64,000 nucleotides of DNA from NCBI GenBank assembly GCA_026196225.1, contig JAPHRD010000073.1, positions 1 through 64,000 of the forward strand, given 5' to 3'. The stretch is from Motiliproteus sp. (GTDB lineage: Bacteria > Pseudomonadota > Gammaproteobacteria > Pseudomonadales > Balneatricaceae). Positions within the stretch are counted from its first letter, which is position 1. Every line of letters begins with the position of its first letter. Of this stretch, positions 1 to 10,142 are shown piece by piece. Made by a program: the position numbers and the translations under genes. The notes under the pieces were generated by a model, which was given only the letters and a program-made list of their open reading frames with translations, did no database searches and was not told the DNA's origin.

Positions 1-179
1 CCAGGTAGAGTGTTGTAGATGAAGAAGTTTAGAGAAGCTTCGCGCTCTGCATTACCCGTGTCTTTAATCTGGGCAATGATTTCAGATAGCAATTCCGCGC
101 TATCGATTGGTTTTGGGTTTAGACCCAGGTCCGTTTTACGAACCTCAATCTCTTCTAGGTACTCAGAATAGTTGCTCAT
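1..179 (-). CDS. acnB: Aconitate hydratase B, N-terminal fragment (gene continues beyond window start)
   Basis: Minus-strand translation from ATG at 179: MSNYSEYLEEIEVRKTDLGLNPKPIDSAELLSEIIAQIKDTGNAEREASLNFFIYNTLPG; resembles the AcnB N-terminus (KPID..LLSEIIAQIKD...NFFIYN.LPG). Confidence 0.8.
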   Translation of the reverse strand, partial: MSNYSEYLEEIEVRKTDLGLNPKPIDSAELLSEIIAQIKDTGNAEREASLNFFIYNTLP

Positions 180-571
180 AGCGTCCAACGTCTCTCTTTA
201 ATCTGATTATGATTGCTGGCAGATTATAGAGAAAAAGCTACAAACAGCTCAATGAAAACTCTTGAAATGAAGCTTATACTCGCTATAAATATAAAAAATA
301 GTCATAAAATCAAAGTGTTTCAGATGGTATACATTGGTTGTAAGTGAAACGTTATCGGTTGGATAAAGGCCTCTTGGCCGAATTTTACTTGCTCTTACTG
401 CCTCAAGAAATCTACTTAATTCTCGTATTCTTTCCCTCACCAGGTAATAAACAGGTTCTGGTTTTAGTGCAGGAGATCTGATTTCAAGAAGATTGAGAAT
501 TATAATGCGGCAGCAGGGAATTCTATCGGTTCACTCATAAGTACTTTGGATGAAGCACTGAATTTTCATTA

Positions 572-2047
572 TCAGTCAGCATGTACTGCTTCTTTAACTT
601 TGGGATTGGACTGAATATGGTTATCAGTTACTCTGTTTCGCCCCTGTGATTTGGTCTGGTAGAGTGCCTCATCCGTACGTTTGAACAGGTTTTCAGATGA
701 TTCGTGATGATCATACTCAGCGAGGCCGAAGCTTGCTGTGACATTCGTATGCTGCCCGTCAACTATTTGTAGAGACTGTTCCACTTGTCGACGCATATCT
801 TCGGCAATGATTCTGGCATGTTGAATATCACATTCAGGTAGTATTATTAGAAATTCATCACCACCCCAGCGACAGATCGTATCTGAATGGCGTAGATCAT
901 CGGTAAGGATTTCAGCGACTTTCCTGAGCACATGATCTCCGAGCAGGTGACCATAGTTGTCATTGAGCTGTTTGAACTGATCGATATCGACCAGTACTGT
1001 CGTTAAAGGGTGCTGGTTACGTTGTGAAAAGCTCAGCATCTTAGAGAATGTTGCTTCAAAAGCATGGCGGCTGGCTGTTCCTGTTAGCAGATCGGTGCTT
1101 GCCATCTGTTCTAGCCTGCGTTGGTATCGGCCCAGGCTAAAATGGACCAGCAGCAGTACAATAACTGTTACTAGCAAGCTTAGAGCAAGATTGATCCACA
1201 GCGCGTTCTGTACTTCTTGCTCAGTTTTTTGTTGATGTTCAACAATTAGATACCAGTTGAGCTCGGGTACAAAACGGGTTTTTATAAAGTATTGCTGACC
1301 GTTATTGCTGTACTCATATGAGCCACTAGGACTGGTTAATATCCGGGTGGCGATTTCTTTAAGGCCGTTAGTTTGGCGAATGTCTTCGCCTGCTGAGAAA
1401 TCCTGGCCCTTTAGGGTAACTTGGCCTAAGCGGTTGATGAAATAAATCTGACGTCCATAACGTGACTGATAAGTTTCGATTAACTCAATGATGGTTTCGG
1501 ATGCCAAGCCAACGCCGATAGCACCTAGGTAGTTATTGTATTTATCATGAATTTTATGATTTACAAACAGCGTAGTCATGTTGATATTTGCAGTGTCAGT
1601 GTCTAGATTGATCTCAAAATCCGATGGCAGTTTCTTTATATCGAAATACCATTGATCCTGTGGATTATCTGGCTCCACTTGTTTTAATACACCGGTTGAA
1701 TGGTAGTAGTTTCTGCTGTTTTCAGAGACAAAAAAAGCGGTTACGGTTTTATATCGTTGCTGTATGGCCTGAAGATATCGGACCATTTGTGTACTATCCT
1801 GTTCTCCCTTCAGTACCCAATCCTGGACAAAAGTATCCTGGGCCATAAGTGATGCAACCAGTACTGGTTGAAGCATATCCCGCTGTATTTCTGAATAGAT
1901 ATTATCGCTAGTAAGGGGCAGGGTGTTGGTTCGGATGTGCTGGTTCAAAGAGTTATTCGCAACGAAATAACTCACCAATGAAGTGGCGGTGAATCCAAGC
2001 ACTAGCATCATAGTAGTGATGATAAGGAAAGGTGGCTTTTTGCTCAT
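572..2047 (-). CDS. Membrane diguanylate cyclase with periplasmic Cache-like sensor and GGDEF domain
   Basis: N-terminal TM, long extracytoplasmic region, second TM (LALSLLVTVIVLLLVHF), then RHSD-x5-GGDEF (intact I-site RxxD and GGDEF). Confidence 0.9.
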   Translation of the reverse strand: MSKKPPFLIITTMMLVLGFTATSLVSYFVANNSLNQHIRTNTLPLTSDNIYSEIQRDMLQPVLVASLMAQDTFVQDWVLKGEQDSTQMVRYLQAIQQRYKTVTAFFVSENSRNYYHSTGVLKQVEPDNPQDQWYFDIKKLPSDFEINLDTDTANINMTTLFVNHKIHDKYNNYLGAIGVGLASETIIELIETYQSRYGRQIYFINRLGQVTLKGQDFSAGEDIRQTNGLKEIATRILTSPSGSYEYSNNGQQYFIKTRFVPELNWYLIVEHQQKTEQEVQNALWINLALSLLVTVIVLLLVHFSLGRYQRRLEQMASTDLLTGTASRHAFEATFSKMLSFSQRNQHPLTTVLVDIDQFKQLNDNYGHLLGDHVLRKVAEILTDDLRHSDTICRWGGDEFLIILPECDIQHARIIAEDMRRQVEQSLQIVDGQHTNVTASFGLAEYDHHESSENLFKRTDEALYQTKSQGRNRVTDNHIQSNPKVKEAVHAD

Positions 2048-2852
2048 GGCTGATGGGTACCTTGGCTCAGAATACTGCTTTAAAAAGGATAGGAATTGGC
2101 TCTTTAAAACTTAAGTAAACGACCCAACAAGCTGTTTGAAAGCAGCATCTATTACATGTCCCTGATTATAATCAGTACTCACCGTTATGCGCGTTTTGTG
2201 GCCTGTAATGCTCTGAAACAGTATCTGTAATTATTTCAGTGCTGGCAAGTTCTGTACGCATTTGCTGCGCACTATAAACAGCTTCAAGTGAGACTCTAGA
2301 AGCTTCTCTGATCGCTACATAATCTTTCTAACCACCTTGGGAGAGGTGTTCGGTTATATTGAACCACTACTTTCTGGATAGGGTGAATTCACAGCTGGCA
2401 GAGGACTCCTAACCACAATTTTCAGGGTCGCTATGTAGACCACTTATTACAGCAGATGTAGATACTGATCCAAATATCGGCATCATTGCTTTTTTAGTGC
2501 CTCATATCGAGAGAGTAAAGGGGGGGCGTTTTTTAGTGCATTTTTGACTTTTTCTCCCAGTCCTCTCCGCGCACAAGCAACCGCTTGCCTATCTTATGTT
2601 TCTGACTGGCCAGTCGATCGATATGGCTCTCTTTGTGAGGAGATAGGCTGCTTTGTGAGAAAATAGTTTTGAATTCACTGCCCCACCAAGTCCACTCGTA
2701 CAAAATTCGTCACCAGGCAGGAGCTGCTGGTATAGGTGGTGCTTAACATTTGGGTTGAGCAAGTGGGTTGTCCAAGCTAATCAAGCTAGGGTTGATGCGA
2801 TTAAGTCCCGCCGTATGAGACAATCCCTGCTCTGATGTGCTGAGGGCTATCC

Positions 2853-3818
2853 ATGGACCACCAACTCTCCTTCGCTGACAGCGAGTTCAACAGCAAGCGC
2901 CGCCAGACCCGCAAAGAGAAGTTCCTCGGCCGTATGGAAAAACTGGTTCCTTGGCCTCGTTTGATAGCGGTGATTGAGCCCCATTACCCCAAGGCAGGTA
3001 ACGGTCGCCGTCCCTATCCGCTGATGACAATGTTACGTATTCATTGCATGCAACACTGGTACAACCTGAGCGACCCAGCGATGGAGGATGCGCTTTACGA
3101 GATTGCCTCCATGCGTCTTTTCTCAAGGCTGTCGCTGGATAAAGCTATTCCCGATCACACCACTATTATGAACTTCCGACACCTGCTGGAGCGTCATGGT
3201 CTGGCACGCCAGCTGTTTGATGAAGTTAATGCCTGGCTGACTGATGCGGGCGTGCTGGTCAAAGAAGGCACATTGATGGACGCCACCATTATCGAAGCGC
3301 CCAGTTCGACCAAGAACAAAGCGGGCGAGCGCGATCCCGAGATGCACCAGACCAAGAAAGGAAACCAATGGCATTTTGGCATGAAGGCCCATATTGGTGT
3401 CGATGCACAATCTGGCCTGACGCACAGTTTCACGACCACCGCCGCCAATGAGCATGATCTCAACCAGGCCCCCAATCTGCTTCATGGCGAGGAAGAATAC
3501 GTCTTTGCCGATGCGGGTTATCGAGGGGCTGAAAAACGTGATGAGTTGAAGGGGGCGGAAGTCGACTGGTATATCGCCAAATCGCCCGGTACAGTGAAAT
3601 CGCTCAGGCAGCATCCAAGGATCAACAAGATGAAGCTAAATTTGGAGTACATGAAAGCCAGTATCCGCGCCAAAGTTGAGCACCCATTCCGTATCATAAA
3701 GTGCCAATTTGGATTTACCAAAGCGCGCTATCGCGGCTTGATGAAAAATGACAGCAAGCTGGCGATGCTCTTCGCATTGGCGAACGTTGCACGCGTGGAT
3801 CAGATGTTGCGGGCGTAG
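2853..3818 (+). CDS. IS5-family transposase
   Basis: 321 aa DDE transposase: [29 protein letters not shown]...[14 protein letters not shown]...[14 protein letters not shown]...[12 protein letters not shown]. Confidence 0.95.
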   Translation: MDHQLSFADSEFNSKRRQTRKEKFLGRMEKLVPWPRLIAVIEPHYPKAGNGRRPYPLMTMLRIHCMQHWYNLSDPAMEDALYEIASMRLFSRLSLDKAIPDHTTIMNFRHLLERHGLARQLFDEVNAWLTDAGVLVKEGTLMDATIIEAPSSTKNKAGERDPEMHQTKKGNQWHFGMKAHIGVDAQSGLTHSFTTTAANEHDLNQAPNLLHGEEEYVFADAGYRGAEKRDELKGAEVDWYIAKSPGTVKSLRQHPRINKMKLNLEYMKASIRAKVEHPFRIIKCQFGFTKARYRGLMKNDSKLAMLFALANVARVDQMLRA

Positions 3819-3825
3819 GATAAGT

Positions 3826-3859
3826 CCGTCTGTATGCCGCGAAACCGGCGTGCAGACGG
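3826..3859 (+). terminator. Hairpin downstream of transposase within the IS
   Basis: CCGTCTGtATGCCGcgaaaCCGGCGTgCAGACGG stem-loop 8 bp after the transposase stop; no strong T-tract. Confidence 0.4.
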
Positions 3860-4026
3860 TGGAAAACGAGCGAAAACAGGTCGATTAAGCTGCCATAACG
3901 CCATGATCGGCAAAGTAACTCAAAAGGCGGGGCTTAATCGTAGGTTCCCTAGGGCCAACAAAAAACTATCTAGGGGTAGGCGATAGAGTAACGGACGTTG
4001 ATCAAAAATCTGCGTGATCTGTGGGA

Positions 4027-4103
4027 TGGTGGGCCCTCCGGGACTTGAACCCAGGACCTGCCGATTATGAGTCGGATGCTCTAACCAACTGAGCTAAGGG
4101 CCC
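4027..4103 (-). tRNA. tRNA with CAU anticodon (tRNA-Ile2 or elongator tRNA-Met), CCA encoded
   Basis: Reverse complement GGGCCCTTAGCTCAGTTGGTTAGAGCATCCGACTCATAATCGGCAGGTCCTGGGTTCAAGTCCCGGAGGGCCCACCA folds as a cloverleaf with anticodon loop CTCATAA. Ile2/Met discrimination not resolved by eye. Confidence 0.93.
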
Positions 4104-4256
4104 CCACGGACCAGCTTTTCTTCTCTGTGGCGTTAGCCACCATTCCATCGCACAAATTCATTCAGCGATTGGGCCATTGCCGTAAAGAGGGCGAATTATA
4201 GCGACAAGTTTCCGGCAGGCCAATAGCTTCTTTAATTTCCCTGTCTTCTCTTAGGG

Positions 4257-6821
4257 TTATCGCCAGGAATTGTGCTCTAGCAGTGGGGGGATTTGTTGAG
4301 CGGGTAGGGGCTTGCTGAAGTAGAACCCCTGTACCTGATCACAGTTTAGGGTGGCGAGATAATCCAGCTGGCGGCTGTTTTCTACTCCTTCGGCGATAAT
4401 GTTCAGGCCTAGATTGTGAGCCATCAGGATAATGGTGGAGACCAATTCGGCGTCGTTTTTGTCGTCGGGGGTGCCATCGACAAAGCTACGGTCGATCTTG
4501 AGGTTGTCCAGGGGAATCCGTTTCAGCAGGCTGAGGCTGGAGTATCCAGTGCCAAAATCATCCATGGAGATGCTGATGCCCAGATCTCTAAGCTGATGCA
4601 GGGTGGCGGTAATGGTATCGGGTTCTTCGATCAGACAGCTTTCAGTGATTTCCAGATCTAACAGTTGAGCGGGAATTTGTGTTTCATTAAGCGCATTACT
4701 GACGTCCTGATTGAGGTCGCGGCGCAATAACTGTTGGGGCGAAACGTTGATTGAAACTTGCAGATTATCGATGCCAGCCTTTAGCCATTCGCTGATCTGC
4801 TGACAGGCCTGCTGGATGACCCAGTTACCAATTTCACCAATCAAGCCAAGCTCTTCCGCCATGGATATGAATTCATCCGGAGGAATAACCCCCAGCTCCT
4901 TATCTTGCCAACGCAATAGCGCTTCAACACCGATCATTCGGTGCTGTTTGAGATCGATCTTGGGCTGATAGTGGAGAAAGAAGGCGTTCTCCGTCAGAGC
5001 GACCCGTAGACGGTTTTCCATATTCAGACGGCGCATCGATTTTTCGTTCATCTCTGCGCAATAGAGTTGGAAGCCGTTACGACCGGCCTGTTTGGCACGG
5101 TACATGGCTGTGTCGGCATTTTTCAGCAGGCTATCTCGGTCGCGACCATCCTGTGGGTAGACGCTGCAACCCATACTTGCGGTGACATAGAGTTCGCGAC
5201 CATCAACTTGGATCGGTTGCTCAAGGGCCTGGAAAGCTCGCTGGGCGACGCGGCTGGGAATGTCGGGGTTTTCCAATTCGGTGAGCAGCAAGATGATCTC
5301 GTCTCCGCCGATACGGGAGACCGTATCCCCCTCTCGCACGCAGCCACTAAGCCGTTTTGATACCTCACTGAGCATCTGGTCACCGGCAGTGTGCCCCAGA
5401 GAGTCGTTGATGCGCTTAAAATGATCGAGATCGGTAAAAATCACCGCTAGGTTGGTGCCATCCCGGTGGGCCGTTGCCAGGGCTACATCGATACGATCGA
5501 ACAGTAACTGTCGGTTCGGCAGCTTGGTTAGGGGGTCGTAGTAAGCCAGATTTTCGATAATGGCTTCAGACTTTTTGCGCTCGGTGATATCGCTGAAGAT
5601 GCCAGCATAGAGAGTGCGCTTGCTTTGGCTGTCATGGATGGCGGTGATGGTCAGCCATTCCGGGAACAGCTCGCCACTTTTACGACGATTCCAGATTTCA
5701 CCTTGCCAGGATCCGGTCTCGTGAATCTGTTTCCACATAGAGGCGTAAAACTCAGGCGGCTGCTTTCCCGAGCTGATCAGTCTGGCGTTTTGCCCGAGGG
5801 CTTCCCGCTCGGAGTAGCCGGTGAGAATAGTAAAGGCGGGGTTCACCGATTGAATAATTCCCTTCTCATCGGTCACCATGATGCCATCCATGGAGGCGTC
5901 GATCAGTGCATGGGCCATGTTCAGATTCTGTTCGCTGCGGGCCAAGTCGGCTGCTCGGCTGTCCAGCGCCTCTTTCAGGCGGTTAACGTAAGCGTGTTCG
6001 ACATTGGAAAGGATATCGGAAAAGGAGATCAGGCCCCGTAGGTTGCCCCGTATATCTGTGACGCCGAGATGACGGATGTTGCGACGATCCATCAGCGATC
6101 GTGCCGATAGCAGGGTCATGTTGGCAGGTACACAGATTAACGGCTGACTCATCACTTCACTGATCTCACTACCGAGGCAATCCTCGGCGATCAGGCGGAC
6201 TAAGTCACGCTCTGTCAGCAACCCCACCGGTTGCTGGTGATGGGTTACGACAATACATTCGGCCTGATTGTCCCGCATGGTGGCAACTGCACTGGCCAAG
6301 GGGTTGTTCTGGTCAATTTGCAGTGGAGAGGAGGCGGCCAAAATACTCTCCACCTCGTTCATATGCAGGAAATATTCAGCGTCTTGGTGTCTAACCACAT
6401 CACTTTGGGAGAGTATACCGATCAACGTTCCCCGATCGTTGGTCACTAACAGATGGCGTATACCCTGCTGTTTAAAGGCGTGGGCGGCTTCGTCGATACT
6501 CAATTGGTGGTGGATGGTCTTGACAGGCGAACTCATCCAGTTGCGGATTGGAGTGCTGACCAGGCTGGTATTGCTAAAGTCGATTTTCAGCGCGTCCGCT
6601 TCGGTCCAGATACCGATAGGTTGTTCATTTTCGGTTACGATGATGGAGCTGCAGCTTTGGTCACGCATCAGCTGTGACACATCCTGAAGAGCCATGTCAG
6701 GCTGGCAGGTAACAACCTGCTGCTGCACAATAGCCGCGATGGCTTTAGCTGACCTAACATTCATAATGTGCCGATATCCCTTGCTGATGACGCTTTTACT
6801 GTTGCGTGATCCTGACACCAA
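4257..6821 (-). CDS. CBS-CBS-PAS-GGDEF-EAL signalling protein
   Basis: 854 aa; four CBS-like motifs at N-terminus, PAS (DASMDGIMVTDEKGIIQSVNPAF), REGD-x5-GGDEI, EAL (GVEALLRW ... DDFGTGYSSL). Confidence 0.93.
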   Translation of the reverse strand: MVSGSRNSKSVISKGYRHIMNVRSAKAIAAIVQQQVVTCQPDMALQDVSQLMRDQSCSSIIVTENEQPIGIWTEADALKIDFSNTSLVSTPIRNWMSSPVKTIHHQLSIDEAAHAFKQQGIRHLLVTNDRGTLIGILSQSDVVRHQDAEYFLHMNEVESILAASSPLQIDQNNPLASAVATMRDNQAECIVVTHHQQPVGLLTERDLVRLIAEDCLGSEISEVMSQPLICVPANMTLLSARSLMDRRNIRHLGVTDIRGNLRGLISFSDILSNVEHAYVNRLKEALDSRAADLARSEQNLNMAHALIDASMDGIMVTDEKGIIQSVNPAFTILTGYSEREALGQNARLISSGKQPPEFYASMWKQIHETGSWQGEIWNRRKSGELFPEWLTITAIHDSQSKRTLYAGIFSDITERKKSEAIIENLAYYDPLTKLPNRQLLFDRIDVALATAHRDGTNLAVIFTDLDHFKRINDSLGHTAGDQMLSEVSKRLSGCVREGDTVSRIGGDEIILLLTELENPDIPSRVAQRAFQALEQPIQVDGRELYVTASMGCSVYPQDGRDRDSLLKNADTAMYRAKQAGRNGFQLYCAEMNEKSMRRLNMENRLRVALTENAFFLHYQPKIDLKQHRMIGVEALLRWQDKELGVIPPDEFISMAEELGLIGEIGNWVIQQACQQISEWLKAGIDNLQVSINVSPQQLLRRDLNQDVSNALNETQIPAQLLDLEITESCLIEEPDTITATLHQLRDLGISISMDDFGTGYSSLSLLKRIPLDNLKIDRSFVDGTPDDKNDAELVSTIILMAHNLGLNIIAEGVENSRQLDYLATLNCDQVQGFYFSKPLPAQQIPPLLEHNSWR

Positions 6822-7126
6822 GACGGCCTCTTAAGTTCGTTAATAGGCTGTCATCGTTCGAATTTAACCGCGAAGGCTACCTTAAATCCCATTCCGTTTA
6901 ACCGTCTAAGATCAAGAAATAGCCACAATAACTTAGTAATTATGTCGGAATTGGCATAAGTCACTGTCAGGAGGTTTATCCGTTTGCGGCCCATCGACAG
7001 ACTCAGATACACTGTGTGTCTGTTTTAGCGACTATCGCCAAGTTAGTTATTCGAATGACGTCAATGCAACAGCATCCATCAGTAAAATCCTACCGGTTTA
7101 ATAGCCGCGGCGGTGGCTATCGACTG

Positions 7127-7522
7127 ATGACCCGATGGTTACTGCTGACTCTGGCGATTAGTATTTGTCCTAATCTGACCGTCAACGCTGGTACCGGGCT
7201 TGGTTTTCAGCTTGAAGCTTCCTCCCATGGTAATCACCATGCTTCCGGTCAGGATGCGGTTCCCGACTCCCATCAAAGCCAATTGGATTCATGCTGTCAT
7301 TTAGGCGCAGTCGCCTTTGTACCCAATCGTTCTTGGCAGAAGGACAACTTCGAATTTTTGTCAGCGGATGGCTCATTAGAAGAGCCTTCCTCGGCCACCG
7401 GACCGCCGATTCCAGCTGCTGATTTTCAACAGGCTTTGCGATCAGATTATGGAACCGGATCAGATTTTCGACCCTGTTCTAGCGTGGCTCTTCACCTGCG
7501 CTATTGTGTGTTCCTGAATTAA
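7127..7522 (+). CDS. Small predicted secreted His/Cys-containing protein, possibly metal-related
   Basis: From internal ATG 7127: MTRWLLLTLAISICPNLTVNA signal-like segment, then HGNHHASG and DSCCHLG. ORF track extends to 7016. No family firmly recognised. Confidence 0.45.
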   Translation: MTRWLLLTLAISICPNLTVNAGTGLGFQLEASSHGNHHASGQDAVPDSHQSQLDSCCHLGAVAFVPNRSWQKDNFEFLSADGSLEEPSSATGPPIPAADFQQALRSDYGTGSDFRPCSSVALHLRYCVFLN

Positions 7523-7567
7523 ATCGATTCACTCGTATTTTTTAAGTAGAAAAGTCACCCTGAGTCG

Positions 7568-8026
7568 GTGGCAGCGAGAGAATTTTTCAGGATAAAAATC
7601 ATGTATAAAATATGCTTTGTGATGCTGGCCAGTTTTATGTTGGCAGCCTGCTCGGATCAGCCAGATCCTTTTTCCAAAAATGATCAGACCGGACGCTGGT
7701 ATACGCAATCTCAGGTTGGTGAAGGGCGGAAGATTTACCGAGACAACTGCAGTCAATGCCATGGAAAGCGTGGTCAGGGGGCACCTCAATGGAACAAACC
7801 CGATGCTCAGGGCTTTTATCCACCACCTCCGTTGAACGGCACGGCCCATAGTTGGCACCATCCGTTGCCAATGTTGCAGCGAACTATCAATGAAGGCTCT
7901 CGAGGGCGGATGCCCGCCTGGAAAGGAAAACTGGATGAGCAGCAAATCAATGCAGTCATCGCTTATTTTCAAAGTTGGTGGCCCGACCAGGCCTATGATC
8001 TGTGGTTAAAGCGGCATCGCCGTTGA
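7568..8026 (+). CDS. Class I c-type cytochrome, lipoprotein-like
   Basis: Lipobox-like LAACSDQ near N-terminus (likely start 7601), CSQCHGKRGQGAP haem-binding motif, GRMPAWKGKL distal Met region. Confidence 0.85.
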   Translation: MAAREFFRIKIMYKICFVMLASFMLAACSDQPDPFSKNDQTGRWYTQSQVGEGRKIYRDNCSQCHGKRGQGAPQWNKPDAQGFYPPPPLNGTAHSWHHPLPMLQRTINEGSRGRMPAWKGKLDEQQINAVIAYFQSWWPDQAYDLWLKRHRR

Positions 8027-8073
8027 GGCTTTCGGCGGTTTGGCTTATTCTGCCAGCCGCCGTTCACAAGCAG

Positions 8074-9789
8074 TTATTGTGGCCATTCCAGAGTGGCAAT
8101 GACACGACGGCCATCTTCTTCAAAGTTCAGGGATGAACAGAGACTGCTTGCCAGCTTAAGCCCTCGACCGCTGAGGCCACTGTTTTCGGACTGCTCCAGC
8201 CAGGGCTGGTAATCAAAGCCCTGACCGCTGTCTTCCAAAATGATGGTTAACTCTCCCCGGTCGCTTAAATACTGGAACTCCATGGCCAAACGAATATAGC
8301 CGTTTTTCAGAGATTTCATCCGTTCTTCTTTTTCCGCAAAGTACTTGGCGAAGCCCGCAGCACTCTGTTTGAGTTCCGAAGAGAGTAGCAGCACCCCATG
8401 GTCCAAGGCGTTGACATAGAGTTCGGTTAAAACCACGAAGATCGATTGGGTATCGGTCAGAGAACCCAGTAGTTCCTGGAGTTGATTGATCGCCAGGGGG
8501 ACTGGATCAACCCGGGCCAGGGTGCGATTCTCCAGGGTCATCGACCACTGCCAGCTCTGGTTATTCTCGATGGAGCCGCTGTTTAACGTGCTACTGGCAG
8601 AAGAGTTATTAGATAATGGTCGTGAGCAACTGACTTCTATCAGACTGATGTCATCGTCGAGTGGGGTGTCATCACAGAATCGTTGCAGGTACTGGGACAG
8701 GGTCGTAAAGGTATCCCGGGCCTGCAGACCTTCATTAACGGCATTGAAATAGCGATAGTCACCAAAGAGTTCGCCGTCAAAATTGCGCGCTTCCAGTACC
8801 CCATCGCTGCAGAGCAAGAGGCTTTCGTTCTCCATCCGATCAACCACTTCCAGCTGTATATCTGCGGCAGTGGGAGGGAATATACCCAGAGGCGGGTGGT
8901 TGGATCTAAATCGTTGCTTGATCCCTTTGCTCTGGTTGTTGAGCAACCAGATCTCCGGCAAACCGCCATTCCAAATGGAAACCGTATTGGCTTCGTAACT
9001 AATGCTGACATAGGCGGCAGAGAGAAACATACCGGTTGGTAGCAAATTGCAGAGTTTGCGTCCGATCTGTTGCAGAATTTCGGGGCCGGAGTAGCCCTTG
9101 GCTGTCATGGCGCGGAAGGTTTCGGACAATGGCAGGGCGCCGATAGATGCCGCCAGACCGTGGCCGGTGAAATCACCCAATAGTAGATTGAGATCGCCAT
9201 TGGGGCGCAGTGCAGTGAGCATCACATCACCGCTAAAGGTGGATGCTGGTAGCAGTAGGGACTGTAGACCAGGGAAATCAATATTGCCTGATAGCACCGC
9301 CTTATTGAAAACCTGCTCGGCGATCTGCTGGTCTCGCTGCATACGGCTGTGGAGACCTTCGACCTCATCATAAATAGCGCGGTTTCGTTCAATGGCGATT
9401 AACTTGCTGCGCAGGAGTACTGCATTGAGGGGCTTGGGAATCAAATCATCGCCGCCAGCCAGAATGCATTTGGAGAGAGTGTCTTCGTTGTTGGTAGCGG
9501 TGACAAAAACAACCGGGACAAATCGATTGCCGGCGATCTCCTTGATGCGACGAACCGAACGAATGCCGCCCATAACGGGCATCTCAACATCCATCAGGAT
9601 CAGATCGGGGCTGTGCTGCTGAAACTGCTCTATCGCGTGTTTGCCGTTTTCGGCTTCAATAATCTCATAGTCATGGCTTTGCAGTACTTTACTGAGGAAC
9701 ATCCGAAATAGGCGATCGTCGTCGACAATCAGGGCTTTTTTACGAATGGTCTCCTTACCATCCAAGAGATCATCAAGATTCATAGGCAA
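8074..9789 (-). CDS. Response regulator with REC, PP2C/SpoIIE phosphatase and HATPase (anti-sigma kinase-like) domains; CrsR/HsbR-like
   Basis: KALIVDDDRLFR...LILMDVEMPVMGG (REC); LLLGDFTGHGLAASIGALP...LLLCSDGVLEARN...DDDISLIEV (PP2C); C-terminal LTELYVNALDHG...LEDSGQGFDYQPW...GRGLKLASSL (HATPase). Confidence 0.9.
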   Translation of the reverse strand: MPMNLDDLLDGKETIRKKALIVDDDRLFRMFLSKVLQSHDYEIIEAENGKHAIEQFQQHSPDLILMDVEMPVMGGIRSVRRIKEIAGNRFVPVVFVTATNNEDTLSKCILAGGDDLIPKPLNAVLLRSKLIAIERNRAIYDEVEGLHSRMQRDQQIAEQVFNKAVLSGNIDFPGLQSLLLPASTFSGDVMLTALRPNGDLNLLLGDFTGHGLAASIGALPLSETFRAMTAKGYSGPEILQQIGRKLCNLLPTGMFLSAAYVSISYEANTVSIWNGGLPEIWLLNNQSKGIKQRFRSNHPPLGIFPPTAADIQLEVVDRMENESLLLCSDGVLEARNFDGELFGDYRYFNAVNEGLQARDTFTTLSQYLQRFCDDTPLDDDISLIEVSCSRPLSNNSSASSTLNSGSIENNQSWQWSMTLENRTLARVDPVPLAINQLQELLGSLTDTQSIFVVLTELYVNALDHGVLLLSSELKQSAAGFAKYFAEKEERMKSLKNGYIRLAMEFQYLSDRGELTIILEDSGQGFDYQPWLEQSENSGLSGRGLKLASSLCSSLNFEEDGRRVIATLEWPQ

Positions 9790-9793
9790 ACTT

Positions 9794-10099
9794 TTAGCTG
9801 ATAGGGAAGAAACGGTCGAAGTTGGCGATTTCGAGAACTTTGCGCACGGTGGGCTGAGGGTTGTGAAGGCTGACGCTACCCTGGCATTTGTCAGCGTGCT
9901 CCTTCAGCAGTAACAGCATGCCAAGGGCAGAACTGTCCATATATTCAGCCTTGCGAAGATCAACCTTAAACGCGATGCGAGAGTTAGTATGGTCGCTGTA
10001 GGCGTTACGAAACTCCTTGTGCACAGAGTAATCGAAACGACCGATGATACTGATGTTGAGGGTTTTACCGTCACTGGCAATATTACTTTGCACAGACAT
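9794..10099 (-). CDS. STAS-domain anti-sigma factor antagonist
   Basis: VDLRKAEYMDSSALGMLLLLKEHA: canonical MDSS phosphoacceptor context; adjacent to the REC-PP2C-HATPase gene. Confidence 0.9.
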   Translation of the reverse strand: MSVQSNIASDGKTLNISIIGRFDYSVHKEFRNAYSDHTNSRIAFKVDLRKAEYMDSSALGMLLLLKEHADKCQGSVSLHNPQPTVRKVLEIANFDRFFPIS

Positions 10100-10142
10100 A
10101 AAAGCTCTCCGGTTATGGTTTAAATGAGTGATTCAAACTGGC

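Larger units (their letters stand above)
2790..3948 (+). mobile_element. Complete IS5-family insertion sequence, ~1159 bp
   Basis: Imperfect terminal inverted repeats: left GGTTGATGCGATTAAGTCCCGCCGTATGAG, right (revcomp) GGAACCTACGATTAAGCCCCGCCTTTTGAG; flanked by CTAG (2786-2789 and 3949-3952); contains an intact transposase ORF. Confidence 0.88.

Noticed and set aside
249-440. 63-aa minus-strand ORF between acnB and the GGDEF gene
   Set aside because: AT-rich, no recognisable motif or RBS; probably chance.
3123-3614. Antisense ORFs overlapping the transposase
   Set aside because: Transposase frame is clearly coding; antisense ORFs lack recognisable domains.
7529-7972. 147-aa minus-strand ORF opposite the cytochrome c gene
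   Set aside because: Overlaps the plus-strand frame with a clear CxxCH motif; no domain of its own.
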